NCBI GenBank assembly: GCA_947247005.1 | Contig: OX365952.1 | Span: forward strand, 6,036,501-6,100,500 | Origin: Spisula solida | Lineage: Eukaryota > Mollusca > Bivalvia > Venerida > Mactridae | Direction of reading: 5' to 3' | Length of the DNA stretch: 64,000 bases | Shown: piece after piece, positions 1 through 13,017 of the stretch | Layout: every line of letters starts with the position of its first letter | Position numbering within the stretch: the first letter of the stretch is position 1 | Notes under the pieces: generated by a model | Databases searched by the model: none | Seen by the model: the letters and a program-made list of their open reading frames with translations, nothing else | Told to the model about the DNA's origin: nothing | Position numbers and translations under genes: made by a program

Positions 1-338
1 AATCGAGGCGGTTTGTTTACAAAATTGGCTCCGAACATTAGCATCTGGTCACGTGGGTTCCCCACAGTGTAGTAATAATTATTTAAGTAATAATAAAATG
101 TTACTCATCTTTCAAACAAGAAAAGATAGACTGGTTGATGACGAATGGACGAAGGGTGGTCATGAAAGCTCATATAGATTGTATTAAAGCACATGTATTG
201 TTACATTTTGTTCTGATAAATGTGTCTAAATCTTAAAGGCTGAGATAATCTAGATGGCAAAGTTTATGACCACCCCATTTAATTATTACCTGGCAAATAT
301 GAAGCGGGCATGAACATATGCGGATCATGTTGCAATTC
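1..338. other. Unassigned AT-rich flank
   Basis: No coding potential or repeat structure recognised. The stretch ends where the TIR-like sequence beginning at 339 starts. Confidence 0.4.
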
Positions 339-480
339 AAAAAGATAATATTAGGTCAGACAGGGAAGGCAGCACTTAGCTTACCCAGCCGAGCACAAAC
401 AACATGAAAAGCACACACGGCACAATGCCCAACTGAACCAATCGAGCAAAGAAAACATAAAACACATCTGTCAAGGTCCG
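339..480. repeat. Fragment of TIR element, left end
   Basis: The sequence from 339 begins with AAAAAGATAATATTAGGTCA and continues into a GC-richer stretch. It closely matches the left end of the TIR element at 3579 and the copy at 7876. No matching right end was found nearby, so this is a truncated copy or the left end of a larger decayed unit. Confidence 0.6.
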
Positions 481-1628
481 CAAAAGTATAATGAATTAGT
501 TTCAGCAACCAAAAACTGAATGCCCTAGCTGAATGACCAATTTTCCACAGAAAAAGGACTATTTTGCCTAGTTTTAGCTGTCAGACATCCTAAAATGAAA
601 AAAGTGCCCAACACACTGTCGAACAAGAAAAATGATCCGCCCACGTCCAAGCCGTTAAAAAGCTGATTGGAATAGTTTCAGCAAACAAAAGGCGGAATTC
701 CCACGCTGAATGACCTAGTTACAACAGTAAAACTGCTGAAATACATACATGTAGTTTTAGCTGCCTTAAGCCCTAAAAGTTAAATAACAGTATTAAACGC
801 TGAAAGGCATTGTTTCAGCTGAATGACATAGTTTTAGCAATAAGTAAGCCGAAAGCCCGAGCTGGATAACCTAGTTTCATTACGGAAAATGTCCTAGCTA
901 AATAACCCAGCCACAACAAGTCGAGATATACCGAAGTAAAAAACCACGACACAAAACCAAGTGGACGCCCCAGCCGGATGACATAGTTTCAATAAGCAAA
1001 ATGCTGCAGTTAAATGATCAAGCATCAACAAGTCGAGATATGTCCAAGTGAGCAACCACGTAACATGACCACAGTGGACGCCCCAGCCGAATGACCTAAT
1101 TAAAATAATTAAAATATTTAGTAGAAAAAGTAAATTGTTGTAGTCGAACAAGTCGAATTATGTCTAAGTGAACCACCACGCTACATGACAACTCTGGACG
1201 ATAGGGCACAAGAAACAAACAACAGAAAACTACATCCATAACGCCACAATTGTACATTAACCCATGAACGAACCGGGTAGCATCCGAATCGCGCGAACGA
1301 AATAGTTAGGGGACAGCCAGCAAATGCGAATAAATAACCCCTAGCTCCTCAGAACTTTTGGCCCCGGTCAGAAAAATGAATACCGTCAAATTATGACATA
1401 TTTTTTATTATGTAAGATTGTATTTATACCGTTTATAACTCCACTTTAAACGGTACTGGAGTTACAATCCAGATACTAGCCCAAATTTTAATAATTAAAC
1501 AAAATACGAAACTACAGGCAGTAGCAACGCCAACAGAAACAGCGGGACACCAAAGGACACACGATAACAAAAAGGAACAGAAATATACAACGTAACTTGA
1601 AAAGGCGCAGACCATGCCCAACATAAAA
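481..1628. repeat. Degenerate tandem repeats, includes three ~115-bp units
   Basis: Phrases such as CTGAATGACCTAGTTTCAAC recur with variation from about 520 onward. The clearest copies start at 917, 1029 and 1149, each opening with CAAGTCGA and containing GTGGACGCCCCAGCC-like text, so the period is about 112-120 bp. Short minus-strand reading frames here carry no recognisable domain. Confidence 0.55.
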
Positions 1629-4600
1629 ACTAGCACTCGAACATGTTATACAAAACTGGGCATCCCGAAAGTCTGCTTCTTCAGTCAGTCAAACTAAAAC
1701 GGAGCAAGAGCCAGGTGGTAAGAAAATAACAACCGCACAACACACACACACCACAAGGACAATCCACAACAGATACCGAGTACATTCAATTTTTGAAAGA
1801 TCCGAAGCAGCCTTTTCCTGGAAAACGAATTTGCAAAATATTTGTTTCTATTTATACTATAAAGTGGACAATACATACATAGGGGAAGGTTGACCAAGGG
1901 GCGTCCGCCTTGGTACGGACAACTACAAATGTCACCGGGGCTTAAACGTTTAACAGCGCACCAAACTTCACAATAACCCAATAAACACCCTTATAGAACA
2001 GGACAGAGTAAATAAAAGTTTCCCCACCATGTAATGCCCTGTAACAAAAAGGCCACAGTGATAGGTACTAAAATAATGTAAAACTTCAAACATTATATAT
2101 ACACCGTCCATCGAGTAGAACATAAAGTACTCAATGACCTATCATAAGTCAGAGCAACAAGAGGGAAAACATGTAAGGGCATGACAAGACAATGTAACAG
2201 ACAGGCATCAATACCAACCGTACAACAAGGATTTAGGTTAGGCATATCATAGAGTCTGTCATCGCACAATGAAATAGGAAGCATAATGGCGAGATGTAAA
2301 GCTCTGAGCAACGTACTGAATATCAGCATATACACCATTTACGAAAACAAAGGAGACAATGTTGGTGTAAAATATCTCTTCATGTTGGTTATATTCAGGA
2401 CGAACATCATTATGTTAGTTTACATATGTAAGTGTATATGTTTGCCACTAAGTATCATATTCAAGGTTAAAAACTGAACATATACATGTACAATAATATG
2501 TACTACCTTACAAATACTAGTAATGTTGATATATGTACGTTCTACATCTATGTACTTATGTTCAAACTATTCAAGGTAAATGTTCAACTTTTTGCAGGAT
2601 ACAGCGAGTTGCTTATATTTTATTTTTAAAAATAGTGTGATAAATAACACGTTATGGTTGCTAAAGTTTCTTGTAAGGAGTGTAACGTTTACATTGTTCC
2701 CCAACACATTGTTTAATGTGCCGATGGATTGTTTACTTAGGTAAATGTTGTGTACTATTTAATATTGATACTATTGAGAAAAAAATAACTATGGACACTT
2801 TTTAGTGCTACCAAGAACTGTGTATGTTTGGCGAATCCCAGAATATTAACAGTTGAATGACTTTGGACTAGGTAAGAACCAATAACACAGCATAAGAACC
2901 TGTTTTGTATTTGTTAATAAAGGTACCCAGAGAAATAAAAGTTAGTTTGGCAAAATGCTGTTAAATTGAACTGTAGTGATTAGTAATGGAATGTAAGGCG
3001 TGTAACGTTTTAATCAAAATTTGATGGGTTTGTTTAACTAGCCATCACTGGTGGCAATATCATAGTTAGGGTCCTGAAACATCATATTCTGAGCTTAATT
3101 CTAATTTTAACATATTTTGATAACATTGCAGACAAACTTAATTTGTAACAATATGAAACACAATAAGTGGTGGACATGGAAAACTGAGTTTTTTAATGCA
3201 TTACTTCACAAGAAATGTCTGATATCATTGAAATATTTATCTTGTACATACTGAACACAAAAAATAAGGTGATTGGTTGGTGGTATTTTATCTGTTACAT
3301 GTTCAAATGGTACCATTTTGTTTTCAAATAGTCCATATGTCAATGCATTAACAGCTTTTAAGAAATTTGTGCAAAATTAGTTCAGCTTTTTAAAATTGAA
3401 AAACTATTAGAAAACACAGCTCTTAACTTTTCAACTGATTTGTCAAGATATTTTAATAAAATAACATTTTCCATTGGATTTTACTTTTCCGGAACATGCA
3501 GGTTGTCAGAAATTCTTTCTGCAGCAACAGTGAAATAAAGACACTATCAAGATACATGGCTAGTTTTAATGTAATCATAAAAAGATAATATTAGGTCAGA
3601 CAGAGAAGGCGGCACTCAACTTAACCAGCCAAGCACAGAAAACATTAAAACATACAAGGAACAATGCCCGACTGAACCAACCGAGAACAGAAAACATAAA
3701 ACACACACAACGGCACAATGCCCACATAAATAAGTAGCATATCCGCCCAAGTACAAGCTGTCAAAAATTAGAATGAGTTAGTTTCAAACATCACTTAATG
3801 GTATCAAAAATGAACAACTTCATGATGTGTCTTTCACTTTATTGCTCAATTCATCGCAGTGGGTACATATAGGTCATGATCAGATTGTTTTACACATTGT
3901 CCATTTATGATTATGTTCTCAGAAAATGCCAAAGGAATACAAACACCTTCATGAAAAGGATTAATAATTATTTCAATCAGCACTAAATGTACATTGAGAA
4001 CAGAGGTGATGCATTATCTTTGCAGCAAAGACTATTTACATTAATTAGCTTACAGGACCAATCAGCAAAATACAACACTAAAAACAATTAGGTTGAAGAG
4101 TTTACACATCCTGAATCAAATATCAACCAAGACTATGACACAAAGAAGGTCATAATAATAAGAGTGTACAACCTATGAGATGTATATTAACATTGTGACC
4201 AATATGAAAAACAACATCATTATCAAGATTAATCTGAGGTTAGGCTGGTAATAATGCGAAGAGCAGATATCCACGAGGGCAATGACATGACTTCAAGTGA
4301 AACAAGTAAGCTAGCAATAAAATCCAGGTCAACGGCAGTATACAAGAATATAACCTATCAATGGTATCCCCAACCTGTAGCCTGTTACATTTATGTACTT
4401 TTTGTTTGATTGCCTAGAGAAATAAATCAACTGTTCTCTAATACATGTATAAACAATATTTCCCGACCAAATGTCAGCTCAATCCATCAATGTCTAGATC
4501 CCCCTACCGAGTTGAAATGTTTACCCAAAGACGGTATGTAGGCAATTTTTCACTACAACAAGGTTTCGTTTTTGACTACATGTAATTCCACAAACTCCTA

Positions 4601-5145
4601 CCCCGTTAGAGCAAATCATTGATAAGCGATTTACCTGCCATTTCGAAGTATGATTGTTGTAATAAGCGGCTTCTATTCCCTGTCTGACTTAATATAATCT
4701 TTTTTCTATGACGGTGACCAAGTCGTATGTGTGTATTACTTTCGATTTGTGTTAAACAAGTTCAATCTTGTTCTTTTTACAATAAATCGTCAGGACACTT
4801 TATTGTGTTGTTTGTGTGCATCATTTCTGCGCATTAACGTTATTTAGGGCAAATTAGTCAAAATGTCTTGAAACCATCTAGAATTTGTGGGAATGTGAGT
4901 CATTTGGGTTAAAAAGTTAAGTCACGGAGATAATAATATGAAATCACTACTGACAAAGGAGAGGTTACCGGACTGTAGGTATTGCCGGATACACGGTCTA
5001 GACGCTTTATTTAGGTAGCACTTAACCGTTTCGTGGGAGTTTCGCATTTGGCCACGGAGAAAATTACCAATAAGAAGCCAGCAGCCAAAACAATGTTTGT
5101 GTGTGTCTAGAATAATGATTTAGCTAGAATCTAAGATATAATAAA
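1629..5145. repeat. Tandem segmental duplication, unit A
   Basis: This unit aligns along almost its whole length with 5146-9260. Both open with ACTAGCAC followed by a shared stretch containing CAAACTAAAACGGAGCAAGA, and both share the internal TIR element and the final GATTTAGCT-like segment. Relative to unit B it lacks about 520 bp (the exon-like ORF region) after the GGATACAGC at about 2598-2606, and about 220 bp near 3310. Confidence 0.8.
3579..4705. mobile_element. Non-autonomous TIR element nested in unit A
   Basis: The left end AAAAAGATAATATTAGGTCA and the reverse complement of the right end (AAAAAGATTATATTAAGTCA) match at about 25 of 28 positions, giving an element of about 1.13 kb. 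No transposase-like frame is visible. No clear target-site duplication was found, so the superfamily is unassigned. Confidence 0.65.
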
Positions 5146-6154
5146 ATACTAGCACACAAACATGTCATACTAAACCGGACATTCCGAAAGTCTGCTGCTT
5201 CAGGCAGTCAAACTAAAACGGAGCAAGAGCCAGGTGGTAAGAAAATAACAAGCGCACAACACACACACCACAAGGACAATCCACAACACATTCAGAGTAC
5301 ATGCAATTGTGAAAGATCTGATGCTGCCCTGTGCTAGACAACGAATATGCAGAATGGCACATACAAAATTAATAAAGTTTCACAAAAAGGCACAGTAGCA
5401 TTTTTTTCTATTTACATGGACAATACATACATTGAGGAAGGTTGACCAAGGGGCTTCCGTCTTGGTACGGATAACTACAGATATCACCGGGGGCTTAAAC
5501 GTTTTACAGTGCACCAAACCTCACACTTATAGAACAGGACAGTGTTAATAAATGTTTCCCACCATGTAATGTCCTGTAACAAAAAGGCCACAGTGGTAGG
5601 TAATAAATAAACATAAAACATGAAACATTATATAAATGACGTCCATCGAGTAGAACATAAAGTGCTCCATGACCTTTCAGAAGTCAGAGCAACAAGAGGG
5701 CAAAACATGTAAGGGCACGACACGACAATGTAACTGACAGGCATCAGTACCAACCAAAGTATGGATGTTAGGCATATCATAGAGTCTGTATATTGTCCGG
5801 TCATCGCACAATGAAATAGGAAGCATAATGGCGAGGTGTTAAGCTCTGATCAACATACTTAATTTCAGCATATACACCATTCACTGAAACAAAGAAGACA
5901 ATGTGACGATTCTCCCAAATAAGTCGGTGAAAAAATATCTCTGCATGTTGGTTTTATTCAGGATTCAAACCATTATGTTAGTTAACATAGGTAAGTGTAT
6001 ATTTCTGCTATTTAGTATCATATTCAAGGTTGAAAACTGAACCTATGCAATAATTATGTGCTACCTTACAAAAAATAGTAATGTTGATTTATGAACTTCC
6101 CAAACCTATGTACTTCTGATCAAGTTAATCAAGGTAAATGTTCAACTTTTTGCA

Positions 6155-6375
6155 GGATACAGCCAAAAGATTTTGTTGTGTTAAAACTAAAAGAAGGACG
6201 ACGACAGAAAACATATGTTGAAAAGGTATTTATCAACCCATATTCTAACCCCCTTCAAGCACGACGCTTGTTTAAACTAAAAGATTTAAACACTGATTTT
6301 TCACAGGACTCAACTCACAGTTTTATGGACTTTCCAAACTTCAGAAGTTATCAGAATCCTTTAAATGAAACCTAA
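6155..6375 (+). pseudogene. Exon-like ORF of unknown repeat-associated gene
   Basis: An open frame of about 72 codons ends at a TAA (6373-6375) and follows a good 3' splice site (pyrimidine-rich CAACTTTTTGCAG then GATACAG). The frame also reads through upstream to 6091. The peptide starts with a PKDFVVLKLKEGRRQKTY segment: hydrophobic strands, basic residues and a later DFPNF motif. That pattern loosely resembles C-terminal segments of uncharacterised transposon-associated invertebrate proteins (strand-KY/KTY-strand-F.FP), but I do not recognise a family. Unit A keeps the splice-acceptor sequence but has lost the coding part. It may be the last exon of a decayed element gene. An ORF this short could also arise by chance. 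Confidence 0.3.
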
Positions 6376-7875
6376 CACTACACACATTCATATTTAACTT
6401 TATTCAATCCACTTGGTTTTTCAGGTGTTGCAAATTGAAAAGAATGAAGCTGAGCTTCAATTTCTGAAACCCATGTAAAGCAGGAACTTATACATGACCT
6501 GACATTGACGATATCTCCTGGCCGCCACATTTTATTATCATCAAGACCTTGGAACAACCCAGTAGTATTCCTGGGCGAGGAATTAAACTAACATTCAACC
6601 ATACATTCAAAGACCCAACACTGCACATTCTATACATTTAACTATAAGTACAACTATTGAAGGCTAACCGGTGCAAATTACGAGTTGCTTATATTTTATT
6701 TTAAATATAGTGAGATAAATAACATACTAAAGTTGCTTAAGTTTCTTGTAAGGAGTGTAACGTTTAAATTGTTCCCCAACACATTGTTCAATATGCTGAT
6801 GTATTGTTTACTTAGGTAAAAGTTTTGTATTACTTAATATTGATACTTTTGACAAAAAAAACTAACTATGGATACTTTTTAGTGCTACCATGAACTGTGT
6901 ATGTTTGGCGAATCCCAGAATATTAACAGTTGAATGACTTGAGACTAGAAAAGAACCAATAACACAGCATAATTACATGTTTTGTATTTGTTTAACAATG
7001 TACCCAGAGATAATACAAGTTAGTTTGGCAAAATTCTGTTAATTTGAACTGTAGAGATTAGTAATGGAATGTAAGGCGTGTAACATTTTAATCCAAATTT
7101 GATGGGTTTATTTAAATGGCAATCACTGGTTGAAGTTCATAGTTACGGTCGTGAGACATCATATTCTAAGCTTTAATTCTAATTTTAAATCTTTTGATAA
7201 CATTGCTGATAAACCTAATTTGTAACAATATGAAACACAATATGTGGTGGGCATTGCAAACTGAGTTTTTTAATGCATTACTTCACAAGAAATATATGAT
7301 ATTATTGAAATATTGATCTTGTACTAACTGAACACAAAACTTAAGGTGATTGGTTGGTAGTATTTGATCTGTTACACGTTCGAATGATTGTCCTAATGAG
7401 AAAATGTCTTTACCTAGTAATGAACAAAGGTCTGGAAACGAAAATGCAGTGTTATTTTATCTTCCTGTTACAATAGAATGATAGGCATATTTGCCCTTTT
7501 CTTGAATAAATATATATAATTTTCTTTAACTATGATTTCCATGCATTACTTGTTACATAAGTATTGTATGATCTGGCTTTGCCTAATTTTTGATGTTGTA
7601 AACAATGATACCATTTTGTTTTAAAACAGTCAATATGTCAATGCATTAACAGTATTTAAGAATTTTGTGCAAAATCAGTTCATCTTTTTAAAATTGTAAA
7701 ACAATTAAAAAAGCAGCTCTAAACATTTCAACTGATTTGTCAAGATATTTAATAAAACATTTCCTGGGCTTTTACTTTTCCAGAACATGCAGATATGTAC
7801 GATTTTTTTCTGCACCAACAGTGAAATCAAGACACCATCAAGATACATGGCTAGTTTTAAAGTAATTATGAGATG

Positions 7876-8965
7876 CAAAAAGATAATATGAGGTCAGACA
7901 GGGAAGACAGCACTCAACTTAACCAGCCGAGCACAGAAAACATCAAAACATACAAGGCACAATGAACAACTGAACCATCCGAGCACAGAAAACATCAAAC
8001 ACATACAAGGGCACAATGCCCACATAAACATGTAGAATATCCGCCCAAGTTCAAGCTGTCGAAAATAAGAATGAATTAGTTTCAAACATCACTAAATGGT
8101 ATCAAAAATGAACAACTTCATGATGTTTCTTTTACATTATTGCTGAATTTATCGCAATGGGTACATGTAGGTCATGATCAGATTAAAGCTATTGTTTTGC
8201 AAATTAGCCATTTATGATTATGTTCTCAGAAAATGCCAAAGGGATACAAACACCTTCATGAAAATGATTAATAATTCTTTCAATCACCACTAAATATATT
8301 GAGAACATAGGGGATGCATTATCTTTGCAGCAAAAACTATTTACACTAATTAGCTTACAGGACCAATCTGCAAAATACAACTCTAAAAACAATTAGGTTG
8401 AAGACTTTACACACATTGAATCAAATATCAACCAAAACACTGATACAAAGAAGGTCATAATAATAAGAGTGTACAACTCATGAGATGTATATTAACATTG
8501 TGACCAATATGACAAACAACATCATTATCAAGATTAATCGGAGGTTAGGATTGTATAAATGCGAAGAGCACATATCCACGATGGCAATGACATGACTTCA
8601 AGTGAAACAAGTAAGCTAGCACAAAAATCCAGGTCAACGGCAGTATACAAGAATAGAACCTATCAATGGTACCCCCCACCTGTATAGTGTTACATTTTTG
8701 TACGTTTTCTTTGATAACCTAGATAAAGTATCCACATGTTCTCTAGTATAAACAATATTTCCCGACCAAATGTCAGCTCAATTCATCAATATTTAGACCC
8801 CTACCCAGTTGTAATTTTTACCCAAAGACGGTATGTAGGCAATTTTGCACTAAAACAAGGTTTCTTTTTTGACTAATTCCTCAAACTCCTACCCCGTTTA
8901 AGCAAATCATTGATAACCGATTTACCTGCCATTTCGAAGTATGATTGTTGTAATAAGCGGCTTCT
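7876..8965. mobile_element. Second copy of the nested TIR element, right TIR lost
   Basis: Matches 3579-4680 in the same orientation. At the right end the terminal inverted repeat is missing: unit A reads TCTAT, then about 31 bp of TIR, then TCTAT; unit B has a single TCTAT. This fits a deletion between two 5-bp direct repeats. Confidence 0.6.
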
Positions 8966-9260
8966 ATGACGGTGACCAAGGCGTATGTCCCATTAACATT
9001 TTTGATTTCTGTTTAACAAGTTTAACAAGTTCAATCTTGTTCTTATTTACAATCAACCGCCAGGACGCTTCATTGAGTAGTTTATGCGCATCATTTCTGC
9101 ACATTAACTAAGGCACGGAGAAAATAATATGAAAACACTAATGACAAAGGAGATGTTACCGGACAGTAGGTAGTATTAAATTATTAATAAGAAGTCAGTA
9201 GCAAAAATAAAACGCTTCTTTGTGTCTATAATAATTATTTAGCTTGAATCTAAGATATTG

Positions 9261-9717
9261 AAATAATTTGTGATGTTTTTGCAATAATTAAAATGTGCTA
9301 GAAAATGACCTCTGACCTTTGTTTTCGTCCAGCACTAGTTTTTGTGTAATTGGCTAAGTTTATCCTCAAGTATCATTTGAGTAACCTTGTTTAAGATCTT
9401 GCCCATACATCTGAAAGATTTCGGGTTTTTTAATCGTTTTATTCGCTTTTTGGCCATTTATCTCAGTACGGTGTATAACTAAACTTAACCGACCAATGAA
9501 TGCCACTGGCATGAAACATTGTGCGTCACGAGTTGTTATTACAGAAATAATAACATATTACAGCATAAGTGTGAAGAACAATCCCTGTTGTAAACAGGTT
9601 TGGTGAGATTTTTCTATATTTCCATCGAAACATATTCGAGAAAAATCTGTCCGGTAATATCTACTGTACGTCGTTAATAATAGTTAATATAGGCATCTTT
9701 TGGGAAATGTATTTTTA
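9261..9717. other. Unassigned AT-rich stretch
   Basis: No gene, RNA or repeat recognised in this interval. Confidence 0.3.
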
Positions 9718-10590
9718 GCAATATGTCAATGCACTTTGAAGATTTTAGAGGTTACAAAACGTGGACCTAAACTTTAACATTTGCATTTCTTAGTCCAATA
9801 TGGGGAATAATTTCAACAAAATGCTTGATATAGTTACCTACTCCTGCATATATGTAGGGGTCTAGATGGTTAAGTATAGAAAGTATCAAAGCAATATGTC
9901 ATAGGACTTTGAAGATATAAGAGGTAACAAAACGTGTACCTAAACTTTAACATGGGCCTTTCTGAGTTCCAAAGGGGGCATACTAATACTTTCAACACAA
10001 ATGCTCGATAGAGTTACATACTCCTGTGTCATGCTTTGAAGATATTAAGGTGAAATCACTCGTACCTAAACTTTAATATTTGTATTTGTATGTCCATACG
10101 GGGGCAAACTAAAGTTACCTATCACAGTGTAGGAGTTGGGGTCATGATGGTGCACAAGTATGCCAGGTATTAAAGCACTATGTCAATGAACTTTGAAGAT
10201 AGTAGAGGTTAACATACGTGCACTTAAACGTTAACATTTGCATTTCGAAGTCCAGAAAGGGGCATTATTTCAACAAGATGCTCGAAATAGTTACCAACTC
10301 CTGCACAAGGGTTGGGGTTATAATGGGTAAAAAAGATTATATTAACACATATACACATTATCAAAGAAATATGTCAATGCACTATGATGATATCAGAGGC
10401 TTAAAAGTTTGTACCTAAACTTTAACATTTACAAGTTGAAAAGGAGGTATACTTTCAACAAAATGCTTGATAGTTATCTGCTCCTGTGTATGGTGTCATG
10501 ATAGTGAACAAGTATGCATATTATCAAAGCAATATGTCAAAGGGCTTTAATAATATAAGGGGTTAAACATATGACCCTAAATTTTACCTT
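9718..10590. repeat. Six degenerate tandem repeats, ~130-190 bp
   Basis: Six copies of a unit opening with GCAATATGTCAATGCACTTTG-like text and continuing with ACCTAAACTTTAACATTTGC-like text start near 9718, 9891, 10024, 10175, 10366 and 10528. Spacing is irregular and identity is moderate, so the array looks old. Confidence 0.7.
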
Positions 10591-10615
10591 AAGCATTAAG
10601 CCGAAATCAGTATCC

Positions 10616-10711
10616 TTTCCTATAAGTACAACTTTTGAAGGCTCACCGGTGCCAATTACGAGTTGCTTATATTTAATTTTGAAATAAAGTGTGATAAATA
10701 ACACATTATGG
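10616..10711. repeat. Fragment of the tandem-duplication repeat
   Basis: Matches 6645-6730 of unit B, including TATAAGTACAAC and CGAGTTGCTTATATTT. It shows this repeat family is dispersed and helps polarise the A/B length difference. Confidence 0.6.
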
Positions 10712-11790
10712 TTGTAGTCCAGATGCCAGAGGGGGTAACCTTACTTTAGAGTATGCAAACACTGATTTGGTACCAAAATGTTCAAGAGCATGTCCCCTCT
10801 CAGAATCTGTTGTATGACACCTTGTAACACTTGAGCATTTTCCAAGATGGCTGCCAAGATGGCCGCCATACATTACCCATTCATACACAATTTTATGTTT
10901 CAGTGAGGAAGTTATGAATGAATGTAATGCTAAATGTTTGCATTCATAGTATTCATTTCATGGTGTGTATCAAATGGGCATACTACACTGACCACTATGA
11001 GGCCAAAGTCAAGGTCATTTCAAGGTCAAAGTACAAAAATAGCTGAAAATGTGATATTTTACTCTACCTTTGTACTAGAATATATATTTTGTTTGTATGT
11101 TGTATCATTTAATTGGGATAGAAAAGTGATAGAAGTTTTGGTAAGAGCATTTATCTCTTATTCAAAGAACTGATTTTACTTCAGCATATTATAACTTTGT
11201 GAAATTAACCATTTTATTCTTGTCCATGATGTCCGAGATGGCATTCTTTAAAGAATGTCTAATTTGGTATTCATAATTAACCAGATTCTGAAGTATGTAC
11301 TAGAAGGCTTTGGTACCAAAATGATCAGGAGGATTTACTCGCTCAGAATATGTTGTATGACACCTTGTCACCCTTGAGCAATTTCCAAGATGGCCGCCTA
11401 GATGGCCGCCAAGATGGCCGCCATAAATTACAAATTCATACATAATTTATGTTCCCGTGAGAAAGTTATGAATGAATGTAATTGTAAATGTTTGCATTCA
11501 TAGTATTCATTTGATGGTGTGCACGAACTGGACATACTACACTGACCACTTTGAGACCAAGGTCAAGGTCATTTCAAGGTCAAATAACAAAATAGAAGAA
11601 CTTTTGATATTTGCTCTCTCCTTTATTATGCTAATTATATTTGTTTCAATTCGATTTGGTTAGAAAAGTGACAGATGTTTTGGGAAGTACGTGTTTTCTT
11701 ATTATGAATACTTTTATTTAGCATGTTATAACTTTGTGAAAAAAACTTTTTTATGCATGTCTAGAATGTCCGAGATGACATTAATTCATA
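10712..11790. repeat. Two tandem copies of a ~540-bp unit with CAAGATGGC clusters
   Basis: Copies at about 10712-11255 and 11256-11790 share a TTGTATGACACCTTGT block, then two to three CCAAGATGGCCGCC-like words, then AATGTTTGCATTCATAGTAT, then a cluster of TCAAGGTCA half-site-like words (11005-11035 and 11565-11585). Short ORFs here are repeat translations without domain signatures. Confidence 0.7.
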
Positions 11791-11859
11791 CAATTTCTGT
11801 ATAATATATATTGTTTGGTACTATATATTATTTATGATGCTAGAGTTCATTGATGAGCC

Positions 11860-13017
11860 TACAATTGTGTGTTACACCGGTAGTATCAGGTACCCATAGA
11901 GCTAGGCTGTGTGGTATACTCTATCGAACCTGGAAAAGTTGTTCTAGGCAGTGTTATGTACCCCAAGAACAAGTGCTGGAATGGCTGTACCTGGAACTGA
12001 TGAGCTCCTCGTCTTAGTGACAAGGTGACTTTAATTAACGGTAATGAGTACACCTATAGGTCAAGGGGTGGATGTACTTGGTGGTGGTAAGTACCCCTTA
12101 GAGCCTGTTATGGATGTACTAAGTGATAATTGCTATCCCATAGACTTGGGTGGCTGACGAGGTGGTGATGAATACATATATGGGCATATATAAATTTACT
12201 AGGTGGTGGTAAGTATCCTATACAGCCTCGCATTCGAGTGTTTGGTTAGCTGTAGTTAATGGTGGCGAGTACACCCACAGGTCATGGGTTGGCAGTCTTA
12301 GATGGTGGTGAGTTACCTATAGGGCCTGATATGGCTGTAATTGATGTTGATGAGTACAAATACACGGGGTGGCTGTCCTGTGTAGTAGGAAGTGCTCTTT
12401 TATAATAATTATCCTGGTATGGCTGTACATTTTAGTAGTAATAACCTCATAGCGACAGTGATGTCAGATCATGGTGGTTTATACCATACATAGTCTCGTT
12501 AGAACACCTTTTGGGCTTGTACATGTATGGCTGTATTATGTGGAAGTAAGTACGCGATGGTGCCTTGGATGTCTGCACACAATGGTGGTGGATACCATGT
12601 AGGGGCTTTGTTGTTCTTGTATGGCTGTCATTTGCGTTGGGAAGTACCTCATATGACCATGTAAGGCTTTGTATTGCATAGAGTATGTGATGTATGTACA
12701 TTGTTGTAGGAACCCTATAGGGAGGGTGATGGCTGTGCCTGATGATGGAGAGTATCCTTAAAGTATGATATGGACATACCGTTACTAAGTGGTCGTGGTT
12801 GCTCTCTAGAGCCAGGGATGTCTATATTCGATGGAATTGAGTACCATACAGGGGTTGTGGTGGTTGTACCTGGTGGTGGTGAGTACCCCACAGAATCGTG
12901 AAGACTGTCCTAAGTGTTAGTGGCTATACCATAGAAGATACGATGTCTGTGCATGATGGTGTTGAGTACCGTGTAGGGGCTGAAATGGCTGTATTTGTGG
13001 CTGATGAGCTTGTCTTA
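11860..13017. repeat. Old degenerate minisatellite, left part
   Basis: Words such as GGTGGTGAGTACC, CATAGGGCC and ATGGCTGTACTTGGTG recur in order with a period near 40-60 bp and heavy divergence. The array continues after the LINE at 16663. It resembles the 42-bp core minisatellite at 39640-42260 (GGTGGTGACTACTCCATAAG), so the two are probably one family. Confidence 0.65.

Larger units (their letters stand above)
5146..9260. repeat. Tandem segmental duplication, unit B
   Basis: Second copy of the 1629-5145 unit in the same orientation. It is longer because it carries about 520 bp at 6163-6680 and about 220 bp at 7388-7608 that unit A lacks. A fragment at 10616-10711 matches B across one edge of the first extra block, which suggests the longer form is ancestral and unit A was deleted. 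Confidence 0.8.
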
